A stretch of DNA of 64,000 nucleotides, from positions 38,039 through 102,038 of the forward strand of contig DBTX01000008.1 in NCBI GenBank assembly GCA_002307275.1, given 5' to 3'. How positions within the stretch are numbered: the stretch's first letter is position 1; every line of letters begins with the position of its first letter. The stretch is from Hungateiclostridiaceae bacterium UBA1305. Its GTDB lineage: Bacteria; Bacillota; Clostridia; Acetivibrionales; DTU013. The position numbers and the translations under genes are program-made. Of the stretch, positions 1-9,577 are shown one piece after another. Below the pieces are notes generated by a model. The model made no database searches, was not told the origin of the DNA, and saw only the letters and a program-made list of their open reading frames with translations.

Positions 1-64
1 ACGGATGACGGATGCAAGGCCGCCGGAGCAAACAAAGCCTAAAGAAAACGGAGGGGAAATTTAA
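1..64 (+). other. Leader of the giant surface-protein gene; possible end of an upstream gene
   Basis: This stretch carries a strong ribosome binding site, GGAGGGG at 50-56, nine bases before the ATG at 65. Two plus-strand frames are open from the window edge, one ending with TAA at 40-42 and one with TAA at 62-64, so an upstream gene may finish here. With about 20 codons visible, neither can be assigned. Confidence 0.35.
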
Positions 65-3000
65 ATGAAACATATTGAAATTAGGAAAAAGGCACTGAGC
101 CTTATTTTGACGTTCTGCCTGCTGCTCAGTCTGCTGCCGGGGCTGAGCCTGACAGTATGCGCGTCATCGAACTCCGCGCCCACAGTTGCCAACACATCCG
201 TCACGTTACCGACTATTGCGGAAGATGTGACCGACAGTTCAAACGCCGGTATAACCATTTCCTCTATTTTAAATCTCGCTGCCGCGTCGGACGTGGACGG
301 GAACACAATGGGTATCGCGGTCACGTTGGTGGACGATTCCAACGGCATGTGGGAGCTCTGTGACACAGAAGGCACTTGGTGGTCCATTACAAAATATCAT
401 GATGTTACTTCCATTACAGATTCAAATGCATATCTGATTCCGGACGGATTCTCGATCAGGTTTTTGCCGGGTGCCGACTTCAACGGGCAGGCTTTCTTTA
501 CCTTTCGAGTGTGGGATGGAACCTCCGGCTCAAGCGATACTGTTGTTGATACGAGCGGCAGCAATCACGCCGGAAGCACGGCCTTCAGCGCCGGCATGGC
601 AACCGCAGCGATCACCGTTACCGCCGTCAACGACACTCCTCAGATTCATAAGTACAGCACGGGCAATGTACTTAACTTCGACGGCAGCAATGATTATGTG
701 TCGGTTCCTGATCCAGGCCTGAATAATGACTCATTCACTGTAGAAGGGTGGATCTACGCAAGATCCGCCAATACATATTCCAGATTCTTCGATTTCGGCA
801 AAGGCCCTGGGGACACCGGTGATGATGGGCGTAACATTATTGTTCAAATTGACGGCACCGCGGAAACAAAAGGTGATCTTAGGTTCGAGGTGTGGAACGG
901 TACCGACAGAGCGACCGACATGAGCATGATTGAAACGAGCAGCCCATTTACCTTAAATCAATGGGTTTATGTGTCGGCGGTTTATAACAGTGCCACCCAG
1001 ATGGGGTATTTGTACTGCAACGGCAGTCTGGAGGCAAAAGGGAGTATGAAGCTGACTCCAAACACCACTATTATCAGGGACAAAAGCTATTTCGGCAGGA
1101 GCAACTGGACGGCTGACGAATACTTCAATGGTCAAATGCACAGCATTGCCGTCTGGAAGGAAGCGCGCACGGCTGGTGAGGTTGCCCGGGATATGAACGC
1201 CAGCTTCAGCGGAGCCGAACCAAATCTAGTCCTGTTCTATCCGCTGAATGACACAGCAAGCTCGACGACGGCCCAAAGCACAACAGGCAGCAACTCGGGC
1301 AGCCTGTTGAACTATTCGTCGTCCGGCGGCACGGAAGCTTCAACGGCAAACGAAGCAATGATCGTTAATGACAGCACCTTTGATTATCAGGTTTCGGATT
1401 CTGCCGGGGTTAACATCCCGGTCGGTCAGATGTACTTAAAAGACGTTGACGCGGGAGCCGCCGGTGTCGCGTTGACGCTTTCCGCGACAAACGGTACATT
1501 GGCGTTAAACACGGTTGATGGGGTCTCCATCACTGGAAATGGCTCAAGCATAATGACAGTGTCCGGGACGATTGACGATCTCAACGAAGCGCTAAAGACT
1601 CTGACATATCTGTCATCCGCCGCCTGCACGGATATCATCACCGCCACCGTCACTGACGTCGGTAACACCAGCTCTGGTGGCTCACTGTCGGCTTCCGAGA
1701 CTATCGGTGTAACAGTCAACGCCGCGCCCGACCCGGCAACGACGCCGACTATAACCGTCCAGCCACCATCCAGTGTTACTGTGGCATTGGGGCATGAAGC
1801 CAATTTTTTAGTTACCGTTGCGGGGCCGACAAGCGGTAGCAGCTACACTTGTCAGTGGCAGGTAACGACGGGCTGCGGCTCGACCTGGTCGAACATATCC
1901 GGAGAGACCGGCAGCAGCTATTCGATCAGCAGCACGACAAAAAGCGATAACGGAACCCAATACCGGTGCTATGTATACGACGCCACCGACAACACGTCCG
2001 CGACATCGGACAAGGCGACCCTCACCGTCCTTTATCCCATCATGAAAATGGCGAATGTGACGCCGGCAAACAGCTCAACCAGCATTGACGTTAACACGCA
2101 GCTTGCAATGACTTTCAATGAGGATGTATCAGCCAATTCAGGAAATATATATATCGATGGCCCATCGTCGACGGTTTATACAATCCCCGTCACAGACAGC
2201 AATGTCGTAATCAATGATAATATAGTGACCATCACCTTGCCGGGGAGCCTTGATTACATTACAAAGTACCATATTCTGATCGACCCAGGCGCGCTTGTTG
2301 ATACATACGGCGGTGCTTATGCCGGGTTAATCGACAGTATGGCATGGAGCTTTACGACCACCGCCGTGCCGGTGTCCTCTTCGCCGGCAGTTGTCCTCGG
2401 GAACACAACGCTTAATTCTTCAGACAGCAGGTATTATTTTGACAGTGCGGCGGTTGGCGGAAACAGTATCCAGACCATTCTGATCAGTTTCTCCAGCGGC
2501 GTGGCAAGCGGTGATGCGATAAACCTGCCGGCAGCGCCGGGCGGCTTTACCGTGTCCTCAACATCGGCAAGCAACAGCTATACCAAACGTATCAACATCG
2601 ATACCGCAACAACCGGGACAGACAACGCCTCCGCTGTCCAGTCCTATCTGCGGGACATAGGCTTTGCGCTTGATAGCACACACACATCACAGTCGGTGAA
2701 GGTAACGCTGACCACAGAAAATGTTCAATGCGACACCTTCTACGATATCGATACGCAGCATTACTACCAGTTCATACCATATTCATCTGCTGCAGGCACG
2801 ACTTGGGTGGACGCTTACAATTCCGTAAAAAGTATGACATATATGGGCCGTACGGGTTATCTTGCAACCATTACGAGCTATGGTGAGGACACCCTTGTGA
2901 ACTCGCTCTCCGGCGGCATGGTTGGGTGGCTCGGCGGCACAGCGCTGAAATACACAGATACGGAACCGGTGCAGGGTTCGCTCTATTACGAAGGCTTTGA

Positions 3001-6000
3001 CACGACAAATATTAACAGCGGCAGCAACTGGTACTGGGCCTGCGGCCCGGAACGCGGAAACATCTTTTACAATGGGCGTTCAAGTACCCGTAATGGTCAG
3101 ACCGGTACAGAGCCTTATTATAACTGGGGTGCTAATGAGCCAAGCAACAGTAACAACAGTGAGAATTGTCTTACGACGCTTGTCCTGGGTTTTAATGGAA
3201 TACAAGGCACAGCTTTTTCATGGAATGACATATCCTACGGCAGTAAATATAGTACAGGAACATACGATCCCAAGGGCTGTTTTGTCGAATACGGCAATCT
3301 GGCCCTGGGCAGCAACGAGATCGTCGACACAACCAAATACGCCAGTGACGGCGGTACCATCATCAAATTGAGTTATGCGGCGACGATAAGCGGAAGCCCG
3401 GTGTCCGGTCAGACGCTGACGGCAACGCTCACCGGAGCAAGCGGCTCGGAAACACTTGCCTACCAGTGGATGCGCGAAGACACGGCCATTGACAAAGCAA
3501 CGGGAGTGACATATAAGTTGACCGACGACGATGTGGGTTATAAAATTGCAGTGAAAATTACAGTGGATGGCAGTGCTGCAGTGACAAGTCCTGACGTAGG
3601 ACCGGTGACCGCCGCACTCAAGCCCACACTAACGGCCACAGCGGACAATACGCACAACTGCGTCAGCCTGACCTGGACGCCCGGGGGCACCGCCGACCAT
3701 TACATGGTCTATCAGAAGGACAGCAGCGAGACCATCTGTCAGTCAATCCCCGTTAGCACAGTTATCAAGGTTCTGAACGTGTATCCGGATATAGACGGCT
3801 CGGACAGCCTGAATAAGTGGATGGACACAAACAGTCTTGGAAGCCCCAAAATCAACGGTACGCAGTATACCATGACGGTTACAAAGACATCTCTGACAGA
3901 ATTCAACACCAACTACGCCACTGATCTGAAGATCAGCGGCGGGTCCTATAACTACGATGTTATCTACTTCGGAGCCTGGGACGAAAACAACAAGCTAGAA
4001 CTGAGCACCAATGCGATGAAGGCTGTAAAAGCATTCATCGATTACGGCGGCGGCTGCCTGCTTGGTCACGATACGGAGAGCTTTACGCATACAAACTTTA
4101 TAGATTTGGCTAGAACCTACCTTAATATGGATGTGGACTACAAAGGCGACTGGGATACCGGTGGAGCGAGCTCAGCCTACCCGCCGATCGGAGACGAAAA
4201 GGTGCTCGTGCATAAAAAAGGCATGCTGACCAACTACCCTTATTCGCTCGGAGACGTTGGCACTATGCTAAGCACGTCTTTGTCCCACAGTTATTATGAA
4301 TTTGCCATGGGAGACGTATGGTTTACCTATCCGTCAAACACGTTTGGTAATCAAACACCACTTGCAGACGCCGAAAAAAGTGTAAGCAAAGGCGGGGTTG
4401 CCGGTACAAACAACTTTTACCTGACCACGTGGAACAACTGCGCGGCCATACAGACAGGACACAGCAACGGAGTGGCAACTCCGGATGAGCAGAAAATCCT
4501 CGCCAATACCCTCTATTATCTGGCCCAGGCCACAAAAAGCACTTCGGCAACGGACCACATGGCGCAGGATTTGGCCGCACCGGATGATGTGATTTCATCC
4601 ACTGTGGCTGTGCAGACCTCCGGCGACACGGCGCTGAACTGGACTGCGCCCTCGGACAACGGCAGTACATACGACTATTATGTCAGGGAGTTCTCCTCCG
4701 CTGACGGAAGCAGCTATGTGGATTCCGACACAAAGAGCGCCACGGTGACGGCAGGGGTATCCAAGTATTTTTATTTAGTCGATCAAAGCAGTAATAACCC
4801 CACTGCCAGTGAGGTCAAGGCGGCAAACCATGCGACGGCCGTTTCCACAAACATCAATGCCGGAACTCTCCCGGCTGGAAATTATTATGTCCATATTATG
4901 GCCGTAGACAATGCGGGCAACGAATCGGGTGTCACCACAGCTTCCTTCACCGTTCAGTCCGTGCCACCGGTGGCTGGCTCAGGCGATGCCCTGGGCTTTG
5001 ACGGCACAGATGATTATGTGGATCTGGGGGAAGGTAACAATACTCTGATACTCGGGAACACTTTTACCGAAGAAGCATGGGTCTACCCGTCAGAAACAGA
5101 TGATGCATATCACGGAATTATTGGCAACCAAATCATCGCCGAATCATCTACACGAGCACCGGGCATTTGGGTTTATGATTACAATAAAGTCCATATGGGG
5201 TTTGGCAGCGGAACAGATTGGTGCAATTTAATTGATCCTGACGCTGTTCTTACGACAGATGAATGGAACCACATCGCGGCCGTCTATGATGGCAATACCT
5301 ATTACCTCTATATAAACGGCGTACTCAAGGCGCAGAAAACTTTAAATGCGACGCCGTGCAATACACCCGTTAGGTTTATAGGTAAAGTTGACAACTTTTT
5401 TAACGGCCAACTCGACGAGGTAAAACTATGGAACACTGCACGTACGCAGGCGGAAATTCGATCCGATATGCACAGCCACCCGTCTTCCAGCGAAACATGC
5501 CTTGTCGGTTACTGGAACTTCGACGAAGGTTCGGGCAGCACCGCTTCCAATTCATCCTCAAGCGGCGTTGACGGCACGCTGACCAATATGAATACCTCAA
5601 GTGTATGGATCAGCTCATCGGCGTGGCAGAGCCGTGCGACGGCACAGGATAGCGCGCTCGTCATTGACGCAGGATACGCGCCGGACGGCGGAAGCATTAC
5701 GCTTGCTACCGGAAGCAAAGCTCCCGGCAATGGAACGCTTAGTTACAACGATGAAAATAGAACCGTGACCTACATTCCAACCGCGGGCTATTATGGCTCG
5801 GATTCCTTTATCTATACCGTGACTGCGAATGGCGTGACAAAAAGCTATGAAGTACACATGACAGTTGTGCAAAAACCCGTCATGACGGGGCCGACAGGTG
5901 TAACCGCCGCTGCGGGAGCTTCAGCAACCTTTTCGGTGACAGTTTCCGCTCCGTCAACAGGCCTCAGCTATCAGTGGCAGAAATATGACGGCAGCAACTG

Positions 6001-8971
6001 GAACAACATCACCAGCGCGACAGACGCGACATACACCATCGGCAGCGTAGCGGCGGGCGACGCGAGACAGTACCGCTGTGTGGTGATAAATACGGATGGA
6101 ACCATATCGGCGCAGACCACGTCGGATACGGCGACACTGATGGTGACATATTCCGTCACCGTGACAGACAACGGGAACGGTACGGGAAGCGCGAGCCCCG
6201 CCACCGCGACACTGGGCGACGATGTCACTCTGACGGCAACGCCAAGCACCGGATACCACTTTAAGGATTGGCAGGTCATCAGCGGCGGTGTGACCGTAAC
6301 AGGCAACAAGTTCACCATGCCGGCTGAGGCGGTCGAAGTTAAGGCCGTATTTGAGAAGACCAATTATTCCGTCACCGTGACAGATGACGGAAATGGTACA
6401 GGAAGCGCAAGCCCCGTTACCGCGACATTGAACGATGAAGTCACTTTGACGGCAAGTCCCGCCACAGGATACCACTTTAAGGATTGGCAGGTCATCAGCG
6501 GCAGTGTGACCATAACGGGCAACAAGTTTACCATGCCGGCTGAGGCGGTGAAAGTAAAGGCAGTTTTTGAGATTGACACCTATACTGCTACGGTAAATGT
6601 AAAAAAAGATGACGCTGCCTCGTCCGAGCCAGTAACAGGAGTAGTGGAACTGAAGCAGGGCGGAGATACCAAGGCCACGCTTACGGGCGGCAGCGGGATT
6701 TACACCGATTCCGTCATAAACGGAATATATAGTGTCTATGTGAACGGTGAAGATACTGGAAAGACAATTACAATTGATAATGATACCGCAAGTGTTACGG
6801 TGGATTACTATACGGTGAGCTTCTCCGCGACGGATACCGGCGCGGCCTCCGGCAGCAGCATAAGCGCTGCGGCGGGCGGGTCGGGCATTTCAAGCGGCAC
6901 AGCTGTGCTGGCCGGCAAGCAAATAGTGCTCACGGCTACCGGCACAGGAGCAAGTTATTACGAATACTTTTGGTCTGGTTCAGGCGCAAACGGTCAGACC
7001 GCTGATTTTGTGACCATTTCTTCGCTGAGCTTTCAGGTCAATGTGCTGTGCACCGTTACGGGCAGAGCGACCCCGGCAACTTATTCCGTTTCGCTGAATA
7101 CTAACGGCGGTGCCATTGGCAGTGGAAGCATCCTCTCTTATACTTATGGCACCGGGGTGAAGCTGCCCTCCGATGTGACCCGGGAAGGTTTCATTTTCGC
7201 AGGTTGGTACACCGGTTCGAATTTTTCCGGCAGCGCGGTAACGGAAATCAGCGCCGCAGATACGGGTAATAAGACCTTCTACGCAAAATGGCGGTACTAT
7301 ACCGTCAATGGTACCGTCGTCGATGAGGACAGTAATACGGTTCATGGCGCAACCGTCACAATCCGCGGAAACAACATTACAAAGCAGACGACAACGACGG
7401 ATGCGGACGGGAAATATTCTTTCAGTGATATTCCGAAAGGCGCGTACAACATTATTGCGACATATGAGGTCGTCACCACAACGATCATTATCAATGTGGT
7501 GGACGAAGACATAAGCGATGCGGAAATTGTGATGCCGTCGGTCGGCACAGAAAACAGCGTCTTGACAGTCTCGGATGATACCCCGGACGTGGTGGTGGGC
7601 TATCTGGATCAGCTGTTCAACAGCTCGGATGATACCTATGTCGGCCAAGACAGCGGCAACACAGTGGAAATTAAACTGGCCGTGAAGGAACAGAGTGCGG
7701 ATGATGCGGATGGTGGTACAGAGATCCTATCCCTTGCGGGTGGACAATCGATTGGCATGTATCTTGACATGACTCTGATAAAGACCATGACCGGCACAAC
7801 AGATTCCACCAAGATACTCTCCGAAACAGACAGCCTGCTGAAAATCATTATTCCCTATGACCTGTCAGACAAAACAAATATTAAAGTCTACCGCGTCCAC
7901 AACGGAACAGCCGAAGTGATGACAAAACAAGCATACTCTACAGATCAGCAAACCTCTGAGTGCTATATGGTGAGCACCAATGAAAATCAGGTCATCGTCT
8001 GGGCACGTAACTTCTCAACGTATGCAATTGCCTACTCCAATATAGCCTATGACAGCGAAAGCACCAAATACACGGTCGAAGCAACGGCAGGGACAGGCGG
8101 AAGCATCAGTCCAAGTGGCAGCGCCAGTGTGACTGCAGGAAGCAGCAAAACCTTTACTGTTACTGCGGAGGATGGCTATGCCGTCTCCGATGTACTGGTG
8201 GATGGCAAGAGCGTCGGCGCGGTCGGCAGCTATACCTTTATTAACGTCAAGGCGTCGCATACCATCAGCGCGGTTTTCGCCAAGGTTAAGGGGCTGCCCT
8301 ATTATCTGGACAGCATCGGCGGAAAGCTGTTCATCGGCTTCGCGGAGGACAAAAGCGGCGAGATGAAATACATCGCACCGGAGGCAAAGACGGTATTATT
8401 CACGCCGAATTCCAAGAACTTCACGGATATCTCGGACCATTGGGGAAAATCCTACATAGATTTTGTCACAGAGCGGGAAATCTTCATCGGGACAGGCAGC
8501 AACATTTTTTCGCCGGACAAAGGTATGACGAGGGCCATGTTCGCCACTGTGATCGGCAGGCTCTACGAGCGCAGCTACGGCACACCGGGCGTCTCCGAGG
8601 TTCACGCTTTTACAGACTGCGATTATGAGAGTTGGTACGGTTCTTACATTGACTGGTGCTCGGAAAACGGGATCATTAATGGTATTGGCGGCGGGCTGTT
8701 CGAACCGAACCGTGAGATCACCCGTCAGGAAATGGCGGCGATCCTGTATCGTTTCGCAGAATTAATGAAAGTATCCGCCATTCCGGCAGGTGCGGCGCTG
8801 AGCTATCCAGACTCTGTTAATATTGCTGCCTGGGCAGAACAGGCGGCTCTATACTGCCAGGAAGCAGGTATCCTTAAAGGACGCGACGGCAGTAATTTCG
8901 CACCAAAGGGAACGGCTACAAGAGCAGAGGTAGCGGCCATTTTGGAACGGTTTATTGAAAAAGTAGTTTAG
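65..8971 (+). CDS. Giant secreted SLH-anchored multidomain surface protein
   Basis: A 2968-residue exported protein, probably held on the cell surface by three C-terminal SLH domains (about residues 2785-2968) that in this family bind secondary wall polymer. A signal peptide covers about residues 1-34. Then, in order: cadherin-like segment (36-195); LamG/concanavalin-like domain (200-400); cadherin-like repeat (410-555); Ig-like domain (560-655); SbsA-type Ig-like domain (657-765); C-type-lectin-like domain (897-1077) with NEPSN and WND motifs; a Rossmann-like region resembling DUF5057 (1230-1495); FN3-like linker; second LamG domain (1640-1840); second Ig-like domain (1938-2028); two near-identical InlB-type repeats (2030-2172); a Listeria-Bacteroides repeat (2340-2410); a carboxypeptidase-regulatory-like domain (2411-2490); and a further InlB-like repeat before the SLH block. 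LamG and lectin-like folds suggest glycan binding. No catalytic site was recognised. It looks monocistronic, with a terminator at 9024-9058. The domain map is by eye, so boundaries are approximate. Confidence 0.9.
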   Translation: MKHIEIRKKALSLILTFCLLLSLLPGLSLTVCASSNSAPTVANTSVTLPTIAEDVTDSSNAGITISSILNLAAASDVDGNTMGIAVTLVDDSNGMWELCDTEGTWWSITKYHDVTSITDSNAYLIPDGFSIRFLPGADFNGQAFFTFRVWDGTSGSSDTVVDTSGSNHAGSTAFSAGMATAAITVTAVNDTPQIHKYSTGNVLNFDGSNDYVSVPDPGLNNDSFTVEGWIYARSANTYSRFFDFGKGPGDTGDDGRNIIVQIDGTAETKGDLRFEVWNGTDRATDMSMIETSSPFTLNQWVYVSAVYNSATQMGYLYCNGSLEAKGSMKLTPNTTIIRDKSYFGRSNWTADEYFNGQMHSIAVWKEARTAGEVARDMNASFSGAEPNLVLFYPLNDTASSTTAQSTTGSNSGSLLNYSSSGGTEASTANEAMIVNDSTFDYQVSDSAGVNIPVGQMYLKDVDAGAAGVALTLSATNGTLALNTVDGVSITGNGSSIMTVSGTIDDLNEALKTLTYLSSAACTDIITATVTDVGNTSSGGSLSASETIGVTVNAAPDPATTPTITVQPPSSVTVALGHEANFLVTVAGPTSGSSYTCQWQVTTGCGSTWSNISGETGSSYSISSTTKSDNGTQYRCYVYDATDNTSATSDKATLTVLYPIMKMANVTPANSSTSIDVNTQLAMTFNEDVSANSGNIYIDGPSSTVYTIPVTDSNVVINDNIVTITLPGSLDYITKYHILIDPGALVDTYGGAYAGLIDSMAWSFTTTAVPVSSSPAVVLGNTTLNSSDSRYYFDSAAVGGNSIQTILISFSSGVASGDAINLPAAPGGFTVSSTSASNSYTKRINIDTATTGTDNASAVQSYLRDIGFALDSTHTSQSVKVTLTTENVQCDTFYDIDTQHYYQFIPYSSAAGTTWVDAYNSVKSMTYMGRTGYLATITSYGEDTLVNSLSGGMVGWLGGTALKYTDTEPVQGSLYYEGFDTTNINSGSNWYWACGPERGNIFYNGRSSTRNGQTGTEPYYNWGANEPSNSNNSENCLTTLVLGFNGIQGTAFSWNDISYGSKYSTGTYDPKGCFVEYGNLALGSNEIVDTTKYASDGGTIIKLSYAATISGSPVSGQTLTATLTGASGSETLAYQWMREDTAIDKATGVTYKLTDDDVGYKIAVKITVDGSAAVTSPDVGPVTAALKPTLTATADNTHNCVSLTWTPGGTADHYMVYQKDSSETICQSIPVSTVIKVLNVYPDIDGSDSLNKWMDTNSLGSPKINGTQYTMTVTKTSLTEFNTNYATDLKISGGSYNYDVIYFGAWDENNKLELSTNAMKAVKAFIDYGGGCLLGHDTESFTHTNFIDLARTYLNMDVDYKGDWDTGGASSAYPPIGDEKVLVHKKGMLTNYPYSLGDVGTMLSTSLSHSYYEFAMGDVWFTYPSNTFGNQTPLADAEKSVSKGGVAGTNNFYLTTWNNCAAIQTGHSNGVATPDEQKILANTLYYLAQATKSTSATDHMAQDLAAPDDVISSTVAVQTSGDTALNWTAPSDNGSTYDYYVREFSSADGSSYVDSDTKSATVTAGVSKYFYLVDQSSNNPTASEVKAANHATAVSTNINAGTLPAGNYYVHIMAVDNAGNESGVTTASFTVQSVPPVAGSGDALGFDGTDDYVDLGEGNNTLILGNTFTEEAWVYPSETDDAYHGIIGNQIIAESSTRAPGIWVYDYNKVHMGFGSGTDWCNLIDPDAVLTTDEWNHIAAVYDGNTYYLYINGVLKAQKTLNATPCNTPVRFIGKVDNFFNGQLDEVKLWNTARTQAEIRSDMHSHPSSSETCLVGYWNFDEGSGSTASNSSSSGVDGTLTNMNTSSVWISSSAWQSRATAQDSALVIDAGYAPDGGSITLATGSKAPGNGTLSYNDENRTVTYIPTAGYYGSDSFIYTVTANGVTKSYEVHMTVVQKPVMTGPTGVTAAAGASATFSVTVSAPSTGLSYQWQKYDGSNWNNITSATDATYTIGSVAAGDARQYRCVVINTDGTISAQTTSDTATLMVTYSVTVTDNGNGTGSASPATATLGDDVTLTATPSTGYHFKDWQVISGGVTVTGNKFTMPAEAVEVKAVFEKTNYSVTVTDDGNGTGSASPVTATLNDEVTLTASPATGYHFKDWQVISGSVTITGNKFTMPAEAVKVKAVFEIDTYTATVNVKKDDAASSEPVTGVVELKQGGDTKATLTGGSGIYTDSVINGIYSVYVNGEDTGKTITIDNDTASVTVDYYTVSFSATDTGAASGSSISAAAGGSGISSGTAVLAGKQIVLTATGTGASYYEYFWSGSGANGQTADFVTISSLSFQVNVLCTVTGRATPATYSVSLNTNGGAIGSGSILSYTYGTGVKLPSDVTREGFIFAGWYTGSNFSGSAVTEISAADTGNKTFYAKWRYYTVNGTVVDEDSNTVHGATVTIRGNNITKQTTTTDADGKYSFSDIPKGAYNIIATYEVVTTTIIINVVDEDISDAEIVMPSVGTENSVLTVSDDTPDVVVGYLDQLFNSSDDTYVGQDSGNTVEIKLAVKEQSADDADGGTEILSLAGGQSIGMYLDMTLIKTMTGTTDSTKILSETDSLLKIIIPYDLSDKTNIKVYRVHNGTAEVMTKQAYSTDQQTSECYMVSTNENQVIVWARNFSTYAIAYSNIAYDSESTKYTVEATAGTGGSISPSGSASVTAGSSKTFTVTAEDGYAVSDVLVDGKSVGAVGSYTFINVKASHTISAVFAKVKGLPYYLDSIGGKLFIGFAEDKSGEMKYIAPEAKTVLFTPNSKNFTDISDHWGKSYIDFVTEREIFIGTGSNIFSPDKGMTRAMFATVIGRLYERSYGTPGVSEVHAFTDCDYESWYGSYIDWCSENGIINGIGGGLFEPNREITRQEMAAILYRFAELMKVSAIPAGAALSYPDSVNIAAWAEQAALYCQEAGILKGRDGSNFAPKGTATRAEVAAILERFIEKVV
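6151..6582 (+). repeat. Tandem 216-bp repeat encoding two InlB-type domains
   Basis: Units 6151-6366 and 6367-6582 are in register at 216 bp (72 codons) and nearly identical, for example around GGATACCACTTTAAGGATTG at 6251 and 6467. Low divergence implies recent duplication or gene conversion, and the array could change length by recombination. Confidence 0.85.
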
Positions 8972-9023
8972 CTCGATTGTTATCAATCATGTCAATGCGG
9001 CAAATCAACCTGGCAACTGAAAA

Positions 9024-9058
9024 AACAGCGGTCTGTAAAAACTCCACAGACCGCTGTT
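9024..9058 (+). terminator. Terminator of the SLH protein gene
   Basis: A perfect 13-bp inverted repeat (AACAGCGGTCTGT at 9024-9036, its complement at 9046-9058) with a 9-nt loop lies 53 nt after the stop codon. The trailing T-rich stretch is short (GTCTT), so termination is likely but not textbook. Confidence 0.75.
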
Positions 9059-9117
9059 GTCTTATAACGCATCCGGCGGCTCGTGTCCGCCTGATATCCT
9101 TGTTCGGCAGATCCAAA

Positions 9118-9255
9118 ATGTTGTTCGAAGTCAAACCGTATGAAAAAATTCCGTCAAGGAGTCTCGGTGTCGTATGGCTGAAGGATTCGCCGCTTTCGAA
9201 AGCATCTGAGGAATTAATAAGCTATTTCGATGATAATAAGATATCAGAAATTTAA
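9118..9255 (+). pseudogene. Remnant of a LysR-family regulator (C-terminal end)
   Basis: The last 45 codons of an open frame ending at TAA 9253-9255 read like the end of a LysR substrate-binding domain: SLGVVWLKDSPLSKASEELI is the typical final strand and helix. No HTH or the rest of the effector domain lies upstream, and the frame before it runs through a terminator and repeat-like DNA. I read it as a decayed gene end. The family assignment rests on this short motif. Confidence 0.45.
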
Positions 9256-9341
9256 TCAGGATAAGTTCTCTTGCTTCTCTACGAAATAATACAAACCCTG
9301 TTGAGGCCTGTCAAGTAGTTTTTCAGTCAAAATGAAATGCG

Positions 9342-9377
9342 CTCCGGATATTGTACGGAAAAGTTCAATATCCGGAG
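9342..9377. other. Strong isolated hairpin
   Basis: CTCCGGATATTG at 9342-9353 is repeated inverted and perfectly at 9366-9377, with a 12-nt spacer. No T-tract follows on either strand, so it is not a clear intrinsic terminator. It lies in the gene-free stretch 9256-9577, just before the dispersed repeat copy, and may be part of the same decayed mobile region. Confidence 0.5.
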
Positions 9378-9396
9378 GTGCACTTTTAATGTGGGT

Positions 9397-9573
9397 GTTA
9401 TAACACATCGGTTCAAAATAAAATTCTCCGATTGTAGATAATTTATTACCCAGGTTGCAAAATTTCCTCAATAAATTTTACACCTATCTGCGTTTCAACG
9501 AGGCTGGCCGCAAGCCAAGCTTGCTGGCTCACCCATGCATCCGGGGTCGGGGACATCTTTCGCTTCGTTATAA
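9397..9573. repeat. Dispersed intergenic repeat, copy A
   Basis: About 177 bp bounded by GTTATAAC and CGTTATAA. It shares long near-identical blocks with 25193-25413: CATCGGTTCAAAATAAAATT near the start, GCGTTTCAACGAGGCTGG in the middle, CCCATGCATCCGGG, and GGGGACATCTTTCGC at the end. It has no coding potential of its own, is intergenic, and has matching ends, as in a small non-autonomous (MITE-like) element. Confidence 0.7.
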
Positions 9574-9577
9574 TACC

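Noticed and set aside
6980..7648. A 222-codon minus-strand open frame inside the giant surface gene
   Set aside because: It is the reverse shadow of repetitive, GC-rich coding DNA; no ribosome site, no recognisable domain, and the plus-strand frame is clearly real.
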